This document shows, one piece after another, positions 23,993 through 35,434 of a stretch of DNA of 64,000 nt (position 1 is the stretch's first letter; each line of letters starts with the position of its first letter). The translations under genes and the position numbers were made by a program. The stretch is from Cristatella mucedo (lineage: Eukaryota; Bryozoa; Phylactolaemata; Cristatellidae): NCBI GenBank assembly GCA_009760855.2, contig WPIO01000151.1:462501-526500 (forward strand), in the 5' to 3' direction. The notes below the pieces were generated by a model. It was not told where the DNA came from. It was given only the letters and a program-made list of their open reading frames with translations, and searched no databases.

Positions 23993-25601
23993 GTAACCAG
24001 CTACAACAAATGAAAGGGTTACTGAACATGACATTTTGCTTATATCTGAAGCTTCTTATTATAACTGACAAAATGCGCTACCCTGCAAGCACTTTACCGG
24101 ACTGGGAGCTTTTACAGCATTTGTATTTTGGTAGAGTGATTGCCAGTAGGGTGCCGCTATGCAAACTAAAACCTCTGGATTTTTGCCGTTTAATTACCAA
24201 GTTTTTTCTCTTTTTCTTCGCTTGAAGTCCATCGGTATTAGCTTCTAACTTATGAACTTTTCTGAAATAATCGTAACAAGACGATAATAATTTTGACTTT
24301 GGTCGCATGGGCATTTATGCAAGCAACAAGCGACCAAATCACGACATTGCATCATAGCTACTACCTGATGTAAGTAATCGCGCGATAGAGATCATTTGGT
24401 GTAATGTTACCGTTTAAATCGGGACAGTTTTTTCTAGTGAAACGTTTTACCCTCATGCTCCATAAGCTGCATGCCAATCAATGGGCTTGGAAAACAAGAA
24501 AAAGAGAAGGAAGACTGTCTATATTTTTCTAAAATCCATCAATCCTTTCGTTCTTTTATTTGATTTTTAGTCCAGGAATGTTCCTTTTGTAAGTATAATA
24601 ATAACAATAATAGTATTATTAGTAGCAGTATAACTTGTGTATAGGAATATAGGAGGGCCAAGTCTTCACAGGGACTTTGCATCTGACTGTAAGTGAACCA
24701 CTTACTATGTGTCCATTAAAAAGCGGTGTGTATTTTTCTCAAACGAACGTTGAAAACATAAGACGTCACTCTGATGGTAAATGATTGTTGTAAGCCTATG
24801 GGTAGCCATGCGCACTGAATCGTGCACAAGTAAGCATGAAAAGCGCACAGGAAAAAGGTCAAACTCACTTGTTCGAAATAAAAGCTAAGCGGGAACAGGT
24901 GCGTCTCAAGCTGATCCTGACATGATGCGAATTAAATCCAGGTGGTGATACAAGCCGGGAGAAAATTCCATTTTTTTACAGAAGCAAACGTTCAGTCCGG
25001 TTTCCAAAAGATTTCGGCATAGATAGTTGGAAGAACGGCGAGATTATTTGTCGAAGCCGATAAGCTGGCGGTTAAAGAGCGCGTTGGAAGAGCAAGGAGC
25101 TCCTATAGGTATAAAAATAACTATATAAAAATATATAAATATATAGATATAGATATAAAATAGCCGATAAAAGAGGGTTAGCCTCTCATGTCCCAGAGAG
25201 AGTGGATCTTGAATTCGACTCAATATTCGATAGATAGCTAATGAAGCTCAGACGGAATTGATGCGGTGCATCAGCTACGTCATCGATGACTAGAGATGAT
25301 CGGCAAGCGCTGTGCTAGTTTGGCCCAGTGGTCAAGGTGCTCGCCCCGATCAAGGTCTGGCCACGTTCGTGGGCTCGAGTCCCGTTGCAAATGTGAAGCA
25401 CCTAAATAGAGATTAAGTTCTCTTAAGGCGCTACACAACCTAATAGTATTTATATTTATATTTAAGCTGCTGAGTTTTATTCAAGCTGCAGATAATTAAG
25501 GGCGCTGGCCAGTAGGCCTGAATAAAGGGAACTGCAGTAGTCTAAGACGGTCCTGTTTGCGAAATTGCAGCATAGCTAAGCTCTTCTTTGAATTTTTTTA
25601 G
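23993..25601 (+). other. Intron 5 (about 1.6 kb)
   Basis: It contains SINE-2 (25313-25460). Bases 24590-25120 resemble a decayed minus-strand LINE (ATT-like start near 24595), but the match is too weak to annotate. The rest shows nothing. Confidence 0.6.
25313..25460 (+). mobile_element. SINE-2: tRNA-derived head with LINE-A-like tail
   Basis: The head has an A-box-like tggcccagtggtcaagg and a B-box gggctcgagtccc at tRNA-like spacing. The tail is aaatgtgaagcacctaaata, then gagattaagttctcttaagg and cgctacacaa. It mirrors the LINE-A 3' stem-loop (gcgcctagaaagagattgag ... gggcgc). Other copies are at 27085 and 59225. Confidence 0.82.
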
Positions 25602-25799
25602 GTATTTACGTGGATTTTCACCATGGAAGCTCTCCTGAAAATTACTGCTCTAAGCAAGGAATACTTTAAGACGACTTGGAACTTGTTGGACCTGATCGTG
25701 GTCATATTTAGTCTGCTGGATTTCATATTCGCACATAGCAAAGTTTTAAATGGGAACAGCATGAGATCGGTGCTAAAAATCATGAAAATATTTAGGCTG
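25602..25799 (+). CDS. Nav exon: domain II S2, S3 and most of S4
   Basis: The exon has 66 codons, phase 0 at both ends (tttttag|GTA ... CTG|gtgagt). It encodes S2 (VFTWIFTMEALLKI, with the conserved acidic residue in TMEALLK), the S2–S3 turn KEYFKTTWNLLD, S3 (LDLIVVIFSLLDFIF) and the S4 voltage sensor up to SVLKIMKIFRL. The conserved S3 aspartate of the WN.xD motif is present. The sensor continues in the next exon as LRIMKL, giving K, K, R, R, K at every third position, as a voltage sensor requires. Some Arg residues of Nav1 DII S4 are Lys here. The charge is kept. Confidence 0.94.
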
Positions 25800-26339
25800 G
25801 TGAGTGGCGCTCAGCGAGCTATACGATTGTCTCCAAGCAATAGCAAAAACCAGGCTCTCGCTGGAATTCGCATCACTAGTAGTGTGGCTACTCGGTTCGT
25901 CGCTATAATCTGTTTAACTGGACTGAAGACTACAGAAACGTAAGGCGCCTGACCACAAGATTGCGAGACGAGCATGTTTTCAGCTTGAACAGAATAGTCT
26001 ATCATCATCTGCACAGTTACACGTCCTCGCTTTTCCGTTTGCTCATGGAAAATGGAAGTTTGTTATTGGCGTCCTTAAACTCTATTTGCTTTGCCAAATC
26101 GTCAAACTAATGTCTGACAAAGCTGTGGACCGTCGTGCGACGCCAGCGACTTGGGTAAGGCCAGCATGGGACAGTTTGTGTTCATTCTGCCTGTGTTCAA
26201 ATTCTTAAAAGTATTGCCATTTCCAGCTAATAGGTAAACGTCGACAAAAACTCGGAAAGTCAGCTTTTTTGTCGTGGTAATCAGTGCCTTGCTCAATAGC
26301 AAACACATTTGAGCACGCGTACTCAACAGAACTCAACAC

Positions 26340-26570
26340 CGTGCAAACTGCCATAGGTGACGCACTGTTCATGCTGCCACTAACCACATTTGCATGCTGA
26401 CCCAGTGCATGTAACCCCTAACCATGTTATTCATTTTGTTTGTTTTTCAAGCATGATTTTACTTACTATTCTATTGCGTATCACTTTTCAGCAAATGTAA
26501 AGCGCCTAGAAAGAGATTAAGTTCTCTGTGGGCGCTTTATCAAGTGCAATATTATTATTATTATTATTAA
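26340..26570 (+). mobile_element. LINE-A 3' UTR fragment
   Basis: The copy begins within the 3' UTR (gctgccactaaccacatttg), carries the stem-loop and ends with an ATT repeat at 26548-26570. No coding part is left. Confidence 0.85.
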
Positions 26571-27084
26571 ATCTCTTTCGCAAGCGATAACGATGCCGAA
26601 CTTCGATTCCGTAGAGTCGGGGGCTCTATGGCATAGCATAAGGAACTCTGTATTCCGCAATTTGCTTGCGTCGGCGGCCCTGCGACGAAGCCAAATGAAC
26701 GCTGCACTCCGATTTTGGTATTTTCAGGGCGCCCTGAATAGCACTGACACGCTGCGGTAGTGACGCGGCTGCACCGCCATAACCTCGTGTGAGTTGCAGA
26801 TGGTCAAGCAATCACCACATCGAGACCATAAAATGATTCATGTCATTCTACCAGCTCTATTGTGTACATACTAGCAACCTCTCAAATAGTTCAAGAATGC
26901 ATCTCAAAGGAGAAATGGGAATAGTAGAAATAGGGCTAGTCCTCATCTTCGTCTGGAAAACTTGAGATGAACTTTGAGATGAGATCACTATTGGCAGCCT
27001 AGAAGGTTAACACTGAGGAACTGCTCGGAACTGGGGTAAGAATTCTAGTGGGGTTTTTACTGAGATTAATAATAGTAATGATAA

Positions 27085-27305
27085 TTAAGCATATAATATA
27101 TCTAATTCATTTTATAGCACCCTAAGAGAAATTAATCTCTCAATTCAGGCCCTTCGCAATGTCTCGGGGCTCGAGCCGACGGTCTCAACCTGACCTTGGT
27201 CGAAGCTAGCACCTTAACCACTGGACCAAACCAGCTCGGCAGAATAAGTTTGCCTAGAGGTCTCACAGAACTTAATCTCTTTCCATGCACTTGACATTAG
27301 CTTCA
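27085..27305 (-). mobile_element. SINE-2 copy plus adjoining LINE-like tail
   Basis: On the minus strand, 27085-27240 reads ggtttggtccagtggttaag, a B-box ggctcgagcccc and a tail with gagagattaatttctcttag. Immediately upstream on that strand, 27241-27305 is a second stem-loop-like tail (agagattaagttctgtgaga), probably from another insertion. Confidence 0.72.
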
Positions 27306-27589
27306 AAGGAAGCCAATCGGTTAGTCCGGTAGGGTTTGTACCTTAGGGATTGACTCTCATTGTTTTAGAAGATCATCTACCTAATAAAGAAGCTGGAAAT
27401 TAGTCTGCTAGGTCACCGTGCAAATCACTAGTTAAGGTGCTTCGGATGCATATTTTTTAAAGTCACCCAGCACCCTCTCACTCGAGCAATGCTATGAACT
27501 ACTGTAATTTGATATTTATCAAGCCTTGTGCGATCCTGGGGGTCGCTATTAAAACGCGCCTATAAAAATTTGCTTTTTTATCTGCAATA

Positions 27590-28680
27590 AAACCCTAATA
27601 GCAGGCGACACGATTCACGAAAACGCCCTTGATTTGTTTGTCGTGACTGAGACTTCTCTGAAATCCACCGATTGTTCGACCGGCCACAACCGATGATGCC
27701 ACCTCCTCCGGCTTTTCTTCCTTTCGTACCCCGAGGTTTGTTAAAATTTGTGTTTTGAATGGAATTTTCGCCTGGGCATCCTTTAATTCTAAGCCTCTAG
27801 TAGACCGTTGGAAGAAGTCCTTCGAATCGTTACTGAGCCCCCAAATTTTCAGCTCAAATTGTGACGGCTTCAGATCTGACTATGATGTTGTCTTTCATAA
27901 ATCCTACCTTCCTAGTACTAAGCGATTTCAAAACTCGTTGTGATAAACCAACTGACTCATAGTGTGCCAAAGTTCCCAATAGAGCTGATTCCATTTTTCT
28001 TGTAGATTTTGTGCATGGGCCTATATATATATATAAAAAAGCGTACTGCCGATCAGATGGTCTCCCCGATTGGACAATGTCAGTCCATACTCTTATCAAT
28101 TTATGCACATCCGACCACATGCTGATCTTTGTTTCTCTGCATTATTTCGGCCTTTCTATACCAAAAGCTGTCTTTGAATACAAAATATGAAGAACCTTGG
28201 CATTCTGAAGCTGTCTACAATAAATATCTTTCTCATCACTTGTGCCTTTTTCTCCATGCAATCGGCCCACCATGGTGGAGTGCTGTACCGGACACTTACG
28301 AATGTATGTTCTGTATGAGTTCTCTCCTCCGATTTTGTAAGTTGCCGCCCTCGCCCAGAGAGCCTATGGTTTACTGCAGACTTTATAGCAGCCTCGATAG
28401 CCTATGGTTAAGTGCCGCCGTTAAACCAACTTAGGAATGGGAAGCCTAAACTTTAGAAAGCGTGCATTCAGGACTCTCCGTCGATCGACAACTGGCATTC
28501 CCGGATTAACTGTTTAGATTTCACCTATTCATTATTGCTAAGGCCAAGTCTTACTTCTATGAAAGCATTGCACAATTATATCTTCAAACTCTTACGACAT
28601 TTATGTAGACTATCAGGTATCTTCAAATTCCGACGACATTTATGTCGACTATCAGGAAACACATAAGCTGTAAGTCACTA
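27590..28680 (+). mobile_element. Degraded LINE endonuclease region
   Basis: Frames contain ALDLFVVTETSLKSTD near 27625, like the endonuclease motif LFLTETWL. Further decayed segments run to about 28680. Many stops are present. A short ta run (28023-28036) interrupts it. Confidence 0.5.
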
Positions 28681-28825
28681 ACATCCCTTGCAACCCTCGC
28701 CTAGCTTCTTTTTCCGAACGGTGAACAAAAGCAGAGAGACCTTATATTCCTAGGGTGACGTGCATGCATCTACAATAGGGTATCTTTATCTGTAACCTGT
28801 GCGTGTGATTCCATGTCCTCTTCAG

Positions 28826-29022
28826 TTGCGCATCATGAAACTGGCTCAGTCTTGGTCGACGCTCCGCTCGTTGCTCGAGACCATCTTCTCAACGATTGGC
28901 GCCCTGGTCTACGTCGCCTCGGTTCTCTTCATCATCCTTTTCTTGTTCGCCGTGCTGGGCAATCAGCTGCTCGGCGACGGCTACAACAACTTCGACTACA
29001 ACCAAACAGGAGAAAACACGAC
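28826..29022 (+). CDS. Nav exon: domain II S4 end, S4–S5 linker and S5
   Basis: This exon is 197 nt, entering in phase 0 (ttcag|TTG) and leaving in phase 2 (ACG AC|gtatgt). LRIMKLAQSWSTLRSLL matches the end of S4 and the S4–S5 linker of Nav DII (LRVFKLAKSWPTLNML). S5 follows: IGALVYVASVLFIILFLFAV, then LGNQLLGDGYNNFDYN, equivalent to VGMQLFGKSY of Nav1. An extracellular glycosylation sequon (NTT) straddles the splice junction. The exon ends just before the pore helix. Only a 137-nt intron separates it from the pore exon. Confidence 0.94.
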
Positions 29023-29159
29023 GTATGTTTTGGACTATTATGGATCAATGCCTCGGTGAGAGGAGCCGCGTCGTCTGTGTCCTCTCTCCTGCTTGGGGCA
29101 AGCGCCAGCCGTAACGGGAAGTTGCTCGATATCGCATCTAGCTTGTTAAATTTTTTTAG
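29023..29159 (+). other. Intron 7 (137 bp), the only short intron
   Basis: It separates S5 from the pore exon of DII. Donor ACGAC|gtatgt and acceptor tttttttag|T, phase 2. It contains no repeat. Confidence 0.9.
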
Positions 29160-29319
29160 TTGGAATCTCATCGACTTCCCACATTCGTTCCTGGTCGTCT
29201 TTCATATTATCTGCATGTCCTGGATAGAAATGTGCTGGGACTGCATGAACGCCAATCCTGATTCTCGATACCTTTGCCTGATAATATTTATCCTGACGCT
29301 TATTTTGGGACAATTTCTG
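29160..29319 (+). CDS. Nav exon: domain II pore loop with atypical filter (Ser in place of Glu)
   Basis: The exon is 160 nt, phase 2 in (tttttttag|T) and phase 0 out (CTG|gtgagt). WNLIDFPHSFLVVFHII aligns without gaps to the Nav DII pore helix (NDFFHSFLIVFRVL). The filter motif that follows reads CMSWIEMCWDCMN, where Nav channels have CGEWIETMWDCM. The Gly is Met (29215-29217), and the filter Glu is Ser (tcc, 29218-29220). Flanking Cys, Trp, Ile and Glu are conserved, so the register is secure. The rest is the first half of S6 (LCLIIFILTLILGQFL). Frame, splice sites and the following S6 exon are intact, which argues against a pseudogene. A sequencing or assembly error at two adjacent codons cannot be excluded from sequence alone. 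Confidence 0.94.
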
Positions 29320-31569
29320 GTGAGTATCATTTTATTCGTGCCCTCGTTTCATTGGCTCTGTGGCTTCAGACGCATTACTCTCGCTAGAAATGAAATAACG
29401 ATCAACTGGTAATTATATGGCTATGTGACTTTGCCCAGCCTACTAGCTAGCTCCTCTTGCAGTATACATTTCAGATCCACATCGTCGGCGGAGTAACGTG
29501 ACCTTTTTAACCGTGCTCCTTACTAGCATCTTGCTCTTATTATACGACAGCCTAAGAAATTACATGTCTAATTCAACCACATTAAGAAAAATGGAAGCCT
29601 ATAAAAGGTCGAGCTTATTTGTGAGAACCATCAACCCCTATACTAATCTTCGCTAATTAATTACTTAGTTTGTTAGCTATTCCGTTACAATAACTGACTT
29701 TGTGTTTATGTTATGCCCTTATGATATTTATAGTACCAAGGTTCAGCAATGGTGAGCGGGATTTCAAAAATGGGTGAGGAGATAATTAGCTAATTTGCAT
29801 ATGTAGCGTGCACTCTCATACTTGAAATTGAACTTGTTGTGCCTTGTTGTGCCTGCCTTTAGTTACAGAGGAGCAGGAATAAGCAAAATCTACTCTGTAT
29901 CCCAATGCCGATTATCTAACCGAAGCCGATCTATAAACTTCACTTGGATTTATGTTCTTTCAGTAAGGAAATTATTAAATATAATGTTGTGATGCTTTTT
30001 AATTGTCCTTCCTGTGCAGATTTTGCTCCGTTAAAAAAGAGCTTGGCATTCAGTGGAGCCGGCTCACCAACTAGGTCAGTGGAGACCTAGGCCCAGTTTC
30101 TAAAGTAAAGTTGGAGCTTTCCGTGACTTTTACACGCGCAAGCAAGTGCTGCATATAATTAATTCAAACAGCCTGTGCCTACACTCGCAAGCCAATCCAT
30201 TTTACAAAATTAAATTTTCGCACGAATAAGTTATAATAGTAATCTCTTTGGTCATTTATTATAGCTATTTCAAATAGTAAAACTTTGATAAATAAAAGAT
30301 AAGAGATTTAGAACGCAAATATTTGTGTCTAAAGTAACAGGTTAGAAATTGTGCCCCTAACTGTTTCAGGCATCAAATCAGGCTTCAATAGCTCCAATCT
30401 AGCCACTAGCACCAAACTCGGCTCTGCCGTCAAACTCAGAAACCGGGAAACTCAGAAACCTGGAAACTCTGTGGCTGCTTTTGGATGTTTAGCTAGGGGA
30501 CTGCTTTCGAGCATTTAGCATGCCTGTTCCTCTGTCTGGTTTGTGGAGCGGTAATTCGACTGTAGCTATCAAAACTTTTACACTTCTGCGCGGATTTCAG
30601 ATAAAGGCCTGGAAGTATGGGGAGGCTCTAAATGGTGATGCAGCGCATAGCTCTAAGACGAGCAGGTATTTCCTAGGCTTTTTACTCTGGACGGCTGCAG
30701 AAGAAGTAAAGGTTTGCACGTCGTGCAGCTATTGTTAGCCTTGCCATTATTCCAATCAGCTTCCAAGCCTATGCCACTTTTGTTCATATTTGAAGCCATC
30801 AAATTTGAGCTCAAGCGCTTCAGGGTTGCTTGTCTTTTCATGATGCTGCTGAGTTATTTTTTTGCTAGACCCATCCAATCGCATTTTCTTTAGGCTGAAA
30901 TGCGAATCTTACCTATCCCCCCTCGAGGTCCCATATTCAAGTACCGAATCTAAACCGTCGACGCCAAAGATTTTATGCAGCGGGACTCAGAAGATGAGTC
31001 TCCTATTTCAAGTCTGTACGGGAGAATTTTCAATTAAAATCCCAACCTATGGCTTTACACATTAACCGAGCATTCATACATTACGGATGGTAAATCGTAA
31101 AGCTTTTTCAGCAGGACAAATTTTAACTACTAATTACAATTGTCTTAAAAGACCAATTACTAGCACTCTTTAGCCAATGGGATACTATACCCATGCTAGT
31201 CCATACAGGGCAAGGTATGCACTTCATAAATCGTAAAAGTTTAATATCAGATCCTCCATGATAGTACTGACACCTCAATAAGCCAGTGTTGATGTGTGTG
31301 CACTAAAGAGCTCCGGTCATTAGATTGTCCATTACAGCATGCATTCTATACATCCCACTGAAAGCTGTATCAGAGCCACTAAGGCTCAGCTATCGCTGAA
31401 TAAATAAAGCTATTTTATTTACTCGCGTACCCACAATATCTTTACTCACGTACTTAAATTCGCACAGTTTTGCACTGCGCTAGCTCGCATAGGCACAATT
31501 CTGAGACTCACATAGTCGCATAGGTACAATTCTGCCACTCCTTACTTGCATTCTAGCAATTCCTTTACT

Positions 31570-31850
31570 CACCTAATGTAATGTATCTCCGTCAGTAACT
31601 CCACAAAGTCAAAAAGACCATGTGGGTGTTACGCAGGAGAGTTTTGTATAGCGCACTCACAGCCTAAGCGGCTTTCGGTATGCATTCGGTAGCCAACAGA
31701 CTTCGTCTCACGCAACAAAGAGAAATTGGGAAGCACAGCAGAGTTAGGAGAGCAGTTGAGGTAGTGAGTAGCATAGAAGTAGCAGTTCAGGACCGCTGAA
31801 AAAGATGTGCCATAGTCGGCAGTTGGAGAGTAGATGACCTAGTAGCATGC
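31570..31850 (-). mobile_element. LINE-B 3' end fragment
   Basis: It starts at the low coordinate with tgtaatgtatctccgtcagt, the reverse of the LINE-B 3' terminus, and continues through the conserved UTR (gcctaagcggctttcggta, gagcagttgaggtagtgag). It matches 42575, 50195 and 7280. Confidence 0.82.
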
Positions 31851-31934
31851 ATGCCATTCTGCTTTTCACTTTCTCGAATAAGCACAATTCTGCTACTCAC
31901 GTTCTCGTATTCACGAAGTTCTTATACTCTCATC

Positions 31935-32140
31935 TCACCTGGGTATCACGGGCACTGATCTGCAATGGTTCAGGTCCTATTGCAGTGGGATACTCCAGAG
32001 TATTGATATGAATGGACAAATATTATCCGAGTTACCATGGAGAATATGTGGCACCTCAGGGCTCAGTGCTTGGTCTGGTTCTTTTCACCGTTTATACTCT
32101 ACCTCTTGCTAACGTGAGGTGCTCGCTCTTTACGACTTCG
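31935..32140 (+). mobile_element. LINE-A reverse-transcriptase fragment
   Basis: The sequence contains equivalents of GITGTALQWF and SYLSGRLQSIDVNGQ, then PQGSVLGLVLFTVYTLPLA, the conserved PQGSVLGPVLF motif. It is short, frameshifted and lacks a 3' end. Confidence 0.75.
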
Positions 32141-32184
32141 GTCGTATGTCCAAGTGCTGCACTGGTCGATTGTTTATCGAAAAC

Positions 32185-32245
32185 TTCAAGTAGTGGCGAT
32201 AGCCGTAAGGGCTCTTCTGGCTTATATAAATGAGGCAGTTAAATC
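32185..32245 (+). mobile_element. SINE-1 3' fragment
   Basis: tggcgatagccgtaagggct and the following ttctggcttatataaatgag match the SINE-1 body and tail. The tRNA head is missing. Confidence 0.6.
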
Positions 32246-32376
32246 TGCTTACGTTGTAGTTGACCCGGAACGGGACGAATTAGCCCCTTAACCCTGGCTA
32301 AGAACCAAGGGCATCGTGACCGTTATCCAATTTTTCTCGCGTTGAACACTGTTCTTCGAAAAAATTTCTTTTGTAG

Positions 32377-32725
32377 ATGCTCAACCTTTTCCTTGCATCT
32401 CTGCTGGATGCATTCAGCGGCGACAATTTAACGAGAGAGAAAATTGTAAAACAGGAAAGTAAACTTAAAAAGAGCTTGATGCGCATTAAGCACTGCTTCA
32501 AGAAGACTTCCGGTGCATCATCAAAGAGATCTATTACCCCTGCAAGCTTCTTCAGCGATCGGCATTCTGTTGCTGCCAGCAAGATGACCATGAGACTACC
32601 ATCTTTAATTAAAAATGAAGGAACGCACGTGGCTAACGGGAGCCGTATGTCAATGAAAAGTGGGCTGCTGCACGATGCTTCACTTGTCATACAAGCCAAG
32701 AGTCAGGCATCCTTGAGGAGCTCAG
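32377..32725 (+). CDS. Nav exon: domain II S6 end and start of II–III linker
   Basis: This 349-nt exon enters in phase 0 (cttttgtag|ATG) and leaves in phase 1 (TCA G|gtgcgt). MLNLFLASLLDAFSGDNLT completes S6 and matches VLNLFLALLLSSFSADNLA, including the pore-lining Asn and Leu. A basic cytoplasmic segment follows (KQESKLKKSLMRIKHCFKK), then a Ser-, Lys- and Met-rich linker with several Ser/Thr positions near basic residues. The latter half has no recognisable domain. Just after the donor is a diverged minus-strand LINE-A tail (32760-33010), which is intronic. Confidence 0.92.
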
Positions 32726-32759
32726 GTGCGTATAAATCAACCAAATGGAGAGCTTGTTG

Positions 32760-33010
32760 TTAATAATAACTTAATAATAGTACTAGGTCTACATATAATC
32801 CTCAGAGAATATAATCCCTTTTCTGGGCCCTTTACATGTGCTATAAACGAATCATGGTCAAATGGTTAGTGCACAGTGTCAACGAATGTAATGCGATTGG
32901 AGAAAACATACACAGTGTCAGCATATAAATTTGGTTTGTAATAACATGCAGCGTCAGTACGCGTAAGCACACAGAGAAAAAATGACAAGGGCCCAGGAAA
33001 TAATTCTGCA
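32760..33010 (-). mobile_element. Diverged LINE-A 3' end
   Basis: On the minus strand the decayed stem-loop (gcccagaaaagggattatat) and the repeat-rich UTR (cagtgtcagcatataaat, gcgtcagtacgcgtaagc as read on plus) are recognisable. It lies 35 bp downstream of the DII S6 exon. Confidence 0.65.
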
Positions 33011-33596
33011 AGAAACAAGTGCATTTGTAGCTTTTTCAAATGCCATCAAGCCACGGATGTCGTGACTTCAGTCGGTAGAGAGTCTGTGCTTTATTAGTAC
33101 GTGAACTTAATGGACTTTCATAAGCTATTACTGTCAAATTAACCGTACGGATATTAATTTGGAAAGTCATTCTTGTGCATCAGCATGCCACTTTTCCGAC
33201 AGTTTGTCCATCCGAGAATGCAAAATTAATATTTATGGTTGGTCATCATACTTAATATTACACGGAATATTTCCTGTGGCTGCTCCCTCGGTTTCTCTGG
33301 CACATTGCTGCTGGCGACAACGGCTACTTCTTGCAGCTTCTGCAGCAAGCCGTTCAGCAGCCTCGCTCTGGAATCTCTCAGACCTGTAGCCGCTGGTGCG
33401 ACAGATGGGCGGCTTCAGCTCTGCAAATTGTACATGCTTTTACGTCTTTCCCAGTCTCCCCGGTATGCTGTTGCTGCTAGCGACATAGCTAGTACTTCTT
33501 TCGAGTCATCCATTGGCTTAGCTGCTGACTCGTTTAAAATTCGCTTTGGGAGAGAGAGAGAGTGAATCAGGGCGAGAAAAAACTTTAACAAGGCAG

Positions 33597-33910
33597 ACTG
33601 AGTGAGTGAGTGAGTGAGTGAGTGAGTGAGTGAGTGAGTGAGTGAGTGAGTGAGTGATTGAGTGAGTGAGTGAGTGAGTGAGTGAGTGAGTGAGTGAGTG
33701 AGTGAGTGAGTGAGTGAGTGAGTGAGTGAGTGAGTGAGTGAGTGAGTGAGTGAGTGAGTGAGTGAGTGAGTGAGTGAGTGAGTGAGTGAGTGAGTGAGTG
33801 AGTGAGTGAGTGAGTGAGTGAGTGAGTGAGTGAGTGAGTGAGTGAGTGAGTGAATGAGTGAGTGAGTGCGTGCGTGCGAGCGAGCGAGTGTGTGAGTGAG
33901 TGAGTGAGTG
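33597..33910. repeat. (TGAG)n tetranucleotide array, about 310 bp
   Basis: A near-perfect tgag repeat with single changes (tgattgag near 33655, gaatgag near 33852) and a degenerate end (gtgcgtgcgagcgagcgag). A short ga run follows at 33930-33942. The open frames reading SLTHSLTH on the minus strand are repeat artefacts. Confidence 0.97.
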
Positions 33911-34284
33911 GCATGCGAGAGATAGAAAGAGAGAGAGAGAGACCAGAGCGAGCTGTAGGAAAACAGTGAGTTCTGGGAGTCAGGCACAGCTTGCCATATT
34001 GCTTTGGTCATTTGCATTTTGAACTGCCAACTCCCTTCATGTTTTTCTCTCAGCTGCGTGGCTAATCCATATTATGTTATCCGTGTTTGCGTTTCTGTCA
34101 ATAAATCTACATATCCCGACGACACAGCAGGTGCTCATTGGAATAGTTTTGTTTAGCTTACTCTAAGTATAAGTGACTTTTTTTATGACCATTCAATAGC
34201 CACTAGACTTCATTTCGTGCAACTACAACAAACGAGAACCATAGCCGAGTCATTACGATTGTCCAGAAAGTATATCTAATCGTT

Positions 34285-34680
34285 TACCAATACCTCGTAC
34301 GAACTTCTAATCCTTTGGAGACCGTGCCTTTAGTTCATATAATCCCAAGGCCTTGAACTCACTTCCGACATTCGTCATGACATCCCCTGAATTTAGTGCA
34401 TCTAAAATAAACTAAAGACGCATCTATTTATTCCAGTAATTAGTGAGTGCATGTGATTCTTCTGTGTGTGTGATTGTGCGTGCTAACACTGTGTATGCTA
34501 CCACTAACCATATTTGCATGCTAAACCTGTGCATGTCACCTTTCCCCGCGTGTCATGATTGTTGTCATAAAGTATGCTACCACTAACCACTCGATCCTGC
34601 ATCATTTAAAGCAAATTTAAAGTGCCTAGAAAAAGATTGAGTTCTCTGAGGGCACTATGACAAATGGATTATTATTATTT
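34285..34680 (+). mobile_element. LINE-A, 5'-truncated, diverged
   Basis: It starts in the RT C-terminus (taccaatacctcgtacgaac ... tttggagaccgtgc) and carries the 3' UTR, the stem-loop (gtgcctagaaaaagattgag) and an ATT tail at 34668-34680. Confidence 0.82.
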
Positions 34681-35434
34681 TGGTTTCTGCTGATGTCTGA
34701 CACGGCTTGGTATTCATTCAACAAATGTACTCTAAGCGAATTTAAAGTCAACCAATAATTTTCAGCCGTTTAAAAAGCTGGTAAAACTCACGCTGTGCGC
34801 AAATCTGGTAAAGCTTTCGATTATGCCAACTCTGCTATGTCCAGCTTTCGCTGGGCATAGCTGTGTTAAGCGATAGTTGGCACTTTGAGCGTAGTTCAGA
34901 GAGCAAGCTTCTGGAATGCGATGGCCTCCCTTTTAAAATCCCTTTTAAATTCAACCCCGTATAATTGTTTCCTAAACCTAACATTTTTTTGTTCAATTTC
35001 AACTATGGGCACGCATGTTGCAGCTAAATGTGCAAATTAGCAAATGATCTCCCCCTTTTGACCCTTATTATCGCTGCCCGTGTTGTTTGCCTTTATATAT
35101 TACACGAAGAACCATTAAATGAAGTGCCAGTCACTGTCATTCGCGGACTAACTAACGGCCTTATTAGCCAACTAACCCTAGCTTACTACAAGTGTTGATT
35201 TCTTATTACGGGTATATCCTCGTTCAGAAGATTCGCATGATGCAGATTCCGCTGCTATGAAGAGAAACTAAATTCTGCCTACCGACGGCTGCTTTACGGG
35301 GGAGGGGCCATCGGACTCGCGTTGCACTTTTCCCGTGTTCAGTTTTTGGATGGCTAGAGCAATTTAAACTACCCATTGTTTGCTGGTTGAAGCTCCTCTG
35401 AGGCAGCAAAAACAGGACTCAGCCCTGTGAGTAA

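Larger units (their letters stand above)
25800..28825 (+). other. Intron 6 (about 3.0 kb)
   Basis: It contains a LINE-A 3' end (26340-26570), SINE-2 (27085-27240) with another LINE-like tail beside it (27241-27305), and a degraded LINE endonuclease region (27590-28680). Bases 25800-26330 and 26580-27080 show nothing recognisable. Confidence 0.7.
29320..32376 (+). other. Intron 8 (about 3.1 kb)
   Basis: It contains a LINE-B 3' end (31570-31850), an RT fragment (31935-32140) and a SINE-1 fragment (32185-32245). Bases 29320-31560 show nothing recognisable apart from short direct repeats of aattctg/ctcac near 31430-31580. Confidence 0.7.

Noticed and set aside
24590-25120. Minus-strand LINE-like segment
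   Set aside because: Only scattered short matches to LINE-A 3' UTR; not enough to set borders or a family.
25313-25390. tRNA gene with A- and B-boxes
   Set aside because: No acceptor stem closes, and the sequence runs into a LINE-type tail; two more diverged copies exist, so it is a SINE. The same holds for the SINE-1 heads.
29023-29159. Reading straight through intron 7 without splicing
   Set aside because: The exon frame meets a stop shortly after GSMPR at about 29057; splicing gives the conserved pore in frame.
33415-34017. 200-codon frame with SLTH repeats
   Set aside because: It is the minus-strand reading of the TGAG array.
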